This document shows positions 59,123 through 61,352 of a stretch of DNA of 61,352 nt, in pieces (the first letter of the stretch is position 1; each line of letters opens with the position of its first letter). The stretch is from assembly GCA_024281695.1 (NCBI GenBank), contig JAMXAE010000002.1, positions 1-61,352 on the forward strand, in the 5' to 3' direction. This stretch comes from Nitrosomonas sp. Its GTDB lineage: Bacteria; Pseudomonadota; Gammaproteobacteria; Burkholderiales; Nitrosomonadaceae. The notes beneath the pieces were generated by a model. The model did not search any database and was not told the DNA's origin. It saw nothing but the letters and a program-made list of their open reading frames with translations. A program made the position numbers and the translations under genes.

Positions 59123-59626
59123 TATAAGGATAAACTGATTTGTCCTGAGTGAGCATTAGTCCTTTATCGGCAGATTGACTTGCAGTTGTACGAAATACCT
59201 CAGTTCTCTGAACTTAGGAAAGAAAAATGACCTGAATTAATCGTTTGTATTGGAGTAAGTTATTTAAGAAATTTTTTATTTTTATGGACGGTAATAGCGC
59301 TACGATAGAGTACGAAGATTTACCTATCCCTTGGTAGTAAAATTGAGAATAAGAGCCGTCTTATTGAATTCACAGTGATCAATATACTATGTTCGTCGTT
59401 ATCTCCTTCTTTTCTGGATCTTATGGTTTAAGCGACTATCTTCTGTAGAAGATCGGAAATAGGGTAAGAGAAATTTGCGCTTGGCATACGCAAAATCCTG
59501 AGGTTAGCCAGGATTATGTAACAACACTCTAATTTCCCGGCATAAAGTGTCGTATACATCACAATTCTCTGACATAACAATTTCTGCAAGAAAAGAAATC
59601 TTTTCAACAGAAAATTGGGGGTGATG
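59123..59626. other. 504-base spacer
   Basis: No credible gene. A 17-codon frame at 59284-59337 (MDGNSATIEY...) has no ribosome binding site. Promoter for the response regulator is expected here. Confidence 0.4.
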
Positions 59627-60421
59627 ATGCAAACACAAAATAAACTGCGAATTCTCATCGTGGATGACTCCATTTCCATGCGCACTATTCTACGTGCATT
59701 ATTGAATAACGATGACTATGAAGTTGTGGGAGATCTTAGCAGTGGCGCAAAACTACTTTTCAATATTGCCAAATTAAATCCGCATATCATTTGTCTTGAC
59801 TACCATTTGCCTGACACGGATGGCCTCTCTTTGTTGAAGGAGATCCACAAGGAATATCCGCATATCGCCGTGGTTATGATTACCGGAAATATTAACCATA
59901 CATTGGAACATACCGCAGCTGAAGCGGGAACTGCCGGCTTTATACACAAGCCATTCTCCCAGGAGCAAATTATTACAGTGCTCCAAAAAGTAGCTCATAC
60001 GCAACGATTGCTGATGGTTGCAGCTAGAAAAATCAATCCCTTTGTGGAAAGACCTTATCACGCCAAGGCTGTGATTGCCGATGACAGTCAGACGCTGCGT
60101 CGGCTGCTGACAGCCATCCTGACTCACATGGGTGTTGAAGTCATCGCAGAAGCGTATGATGGTAAGCAAGCTGCCGAACTGGTATCAAAGCACAAGCCCG
60201 ATATCGTATGCCTGGATTTCGAGATGCCTGTGATGAATGGCTTAGAGGCGCTAAAAATCATCCACAAGCAGGACACCCCAACCAAGACTGTGATGATTAC
60301 CTCTACGGCCAGTCGTGAAATGCTTATTCGGGCAACAAAATTTGGTGCTAAGGGATACATTATCAAACCATTTCATCCCGACAAAGTAACGCAAACTATC
60401 TCCCAGATACTTGCTCAATAA
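59627..60421 (+). CDS. tandem double-receiver response regulator
   Basis: 264 residues: receiver 1 (about 8-125; IVDDS, Asp58 in ICLDYHLPDTDG, Lys108 in HKPF) and receiver 2 (about 147-262; IADDS, Asp197 in VCLDFEMPVMNG, Lys247 in IKPFH). No output domain. ATG 59627 is preferred with GGGGG five bases before it. It may act as a phosphate sink or CheY-like signal carrier; the orphan hybrid kinase at 47044 is a possible but unproven partner. Confidence 0.93.
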   Translation: MQTQNKLRILIVDDSISMRTILRALLNNDDYEVVGDLSSGAKLLFNIAKLNPHIICLDYHLPDTDGLSLLKEIHKEYPHIAVVMITGNINHTLEHTAAEAGTAGFIHKPFSQEQIITVLQKVAHTQRLLMVAARKINPFVERPYHAKAVIADDSQTLRRLLTAILTHMGVEVIAEAYDGKQAAELVSKHKPDIVCLDFEMPVMNGLEALKIIHKQDTPTKTVMITSTASREMLIRATKFGAKGYIIKPFHPDKVTQTISQILAQ

Positions 60422-60596
60422 ATGCATGAATAGAGCAAGACAACATCTATAAATGCAGTTGGATCATCACGATTTATAAAGTTAAGAAAATTCATTGAGT
60501 AGTTTAAAAATCGGAAATTCGCCCTGAACGGCAGGCTAAAAAATTTCTACCATCAGTATATAATTTAGGCTTTCATTTTTATTTTGTTGAGCCCAG

Positions 60597-61154
60597 ATGC
60601 AGAAACCTGAACCTCCCGTTATAGAGCCCTTTACCTTTGTTTTCAGTTGGCGGCGTTTTTTGGTGCACTGCGCGATCATGGGCGTTTGTGTGCTGCTGGG
60701 TCTGATGACCTGGTATTTCGGCAAACCGCACAGCATCCGGTTTTATGAAACGAAATCAGAAGAACAACTTACCGCTGCAATCGCACCCGATGTCAACATG
60801 GTGCTAGATACGCGCAGTTCTGTGGCGGTGAAAGAAAGTCAGCCACTGCAAATTGAGTTGTTTAAGGGAAATATTTATTTTGACATCAAGAAAAAGGCTA
60901 CCCACCAGCTTGAAGTAAAAGTCGGCAATGCCATCATTAAGAATACTGGAACCCGCTTCAGTATTAGAATGCACAAGGATGGCAGTAGTAATATCGCTGT
61001 CGCAGATGGACAGATCAAGGTGTATGTTGCATCTGGGATTTATCAGATCAATGCACTTGAACAAGCTGATTTTGATGATTCCAGCATTAGCAAACACCGG
61101 CTCGTTACTGAGCGTGATATCGCTCCCTGGAACTCTGAGCAGGGATCAAAGTAA
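60597..61154 (+). CDS. FecR-like membrane-anchored protein
   Basis: 185 residues. Short cytoplasmic N-terminus, one helix (about 22-42; FLVHCAIMGVCVLLGLMTWY), then a periplasmic FecR-type domain: LDTRSSVAVKESQPLQIELF, GNIYFDIKKKATHQLEVKVG, IIKNTGTRFSIRMHKDG and VADGQIKVYV. Classic FecR partners an ECF sigma factor, absent here. Weak ribosome binding site. Confidence 0.75.
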   Translation: MQKPEPPVIEPFTFVFSWRRFLVHCAIMGVCVLLGLMTWYFGKPHSIRFYETKSEEQLTAAIAPDVNMVLDTRSSVAVKESQPLQIELFKGNIYFDIKKKATHQLEVKVGNAIIKNTGTRFSIRMHKDGSSNIAVADGQIKVYVASGIYQINALEQADFDDSSISKHRLVTERDIAPWNSEQGSK

Positions 61155-61180
61155 AAAATCCATCGTGAATCTTAACTTTT

Positions 61181-61213
61181 AATCACAGAGAAGCAATATG
61201 CTTCTCTGTGATT
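61181..61213. terminator. strong stem-loop after the FecR-like gene
   Basis: AATCACAGAGAAGC at 61181-61194 pairs perfectly with GCTTCTCTGTGATT at 61200-61213 around a five-base loop. No T run follows in either direction except the A/T at the stem base, so it may be a bidirectional terminator or a processing site. Confidence 0.6.
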
Positions 61214-61255
61214 TGGCATAATACTCAGGGAATCTTACGACGACGAACTGCAAAG

Positions 61256-61352
61256 TGACCTTTCCCCGATAATTTGTACATCTTAACGTGCTTATTATGC
61301 GGTCTTTTTCAACTGTGCGACAAGCCAGTTTTGCTCAAACTTCATTGGACTG
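61256..61352 (-). mobile_element. left end of an IS3-family insertion sequence (partial)
   Basis: The transposase C-terminus and an end starting TGACCTTTCCCCGATAATTT, close to the TGA-CC-type terminal repeats of IS3-group elements. The rest lies beyond the window. The exact left end (61256) is inferred from the TG start and has not been matched to the other end. Confidence 0.6.
61295..61352 (-). CDS. IS3-family transposase (OrfB), C-terminal 18 residues
   Basis: Reading leftward from the window edge: SPMKFEQNWLVAQLKKTA and TAA, with a second TAA next to it. The SPxxFExxW ending is typical of IS3-group DDE transposases. Start lies outside. Confidence 0.65.
   Translation of the reverse strand, partial: SPMKFEQNWLVAQLKKTA

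Noticed and set aside
59284..59337. 17-codon frame MDGNSATIEY...
   Set aside because: No Shine-Dalgarno and too short; may be a remnant but nothing supports it.
1..61352. tRNA, rRNA or CRISPR arrays
   Set aside because: I looked for cloverleaf arms, conserved rRNA blocks and regularly spaced repeats and saw none; a tRNAscan or CRISPR search could overturn this.

Overview
The window looks like a chromosomal segment of a betaproteobacterium, most likely of the Nitrosomonas type. This rests on gene content (a his-HIT-tatABC superoperon, a complete flgA/flgBCDEFGHIJKL locus, an AmmeMemoRadiSam trio, a TIGR04073 exosortase-associated protein, fis-dusB next to purHD), on the moderate GC content with AT-rich spacers, and on the protein sequences. 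No ammonia oxidation gene lies inside the window, so the genus is an inference.

Layout. 1-2428: the N-terminal part of a copper P-type ATPase running off the left edge and an SlyB-like envelope protein. 2579-9621: one long leftward operon, hisC-B-H-A-F-I-E, a HIT-family hydrolase, then tatA-B-C, with a good sigma70-type promoter and a 16-bp palindrome in front of hisC and an inverted-repeat element between tatA and tatB. 9807-15258: housekeeping genes (MidA-like methyltransferase, pteridine-reductase-like SDR, YraN, LpoA-like PBP activator, RsmI, PyrC). 15303-16560: two decayed genes. 16681-19784: Memo/AMMECR1/radical-SAM trio overlapping an alpha/beta hydrolase. 19829-22780: DUF2934, CBS, a broken BCAM0308-family gene and a phosphoribosyltransferase, resembling a reduced low-oxygen/stress cluster. 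22872-25656: small unknown proteins, a Mth938-domain protein and an orphan acyl carrier protein. 25792-37263: the flagellar hook-basal body locus. 37260-42758: leftward purD, purH, fis, dusB and a UbiH-family hydroxylase. 43114-50820: secreted ankyrin and Sel1 proteins, an alginate-export-type porin, a hybrid histidine kinase, a class 3 lipase and a broken outer-membrane barrel gene. 51174-57675: secreted cyanophycinase, secreted beta-carbonic anhydrase, a VIT1/CCC1 transporter, a ferric-reductase-like flavoprotein with an ATGA-coupled 23-residue membrane peptide, a HEPN-like protein, a CruF-like carotenoid protein and DedA. 58148-61352: a His/Gly-rich lipoprotein, a TIGR04073 protein, a double-receiver response regulator, a FecR-like protein, and the start of an IS3-family element.

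Themes. Four genes are interrupted by single-base indels or stop codons (15303-15670, 15842-16560, 21125-21626, 50096-50820), a high load for one window: either real decay or assembly error. The least explained items are the 23-residue membrane peptide coupled to the ferric-reductase-like gene, the standalone HEPN-like protein with an RxxxxH motif, an internally duplicated acidic protein at 22872, and several structured non-coding segments. No tRNA, rRNA or CRISPR array was recognised.
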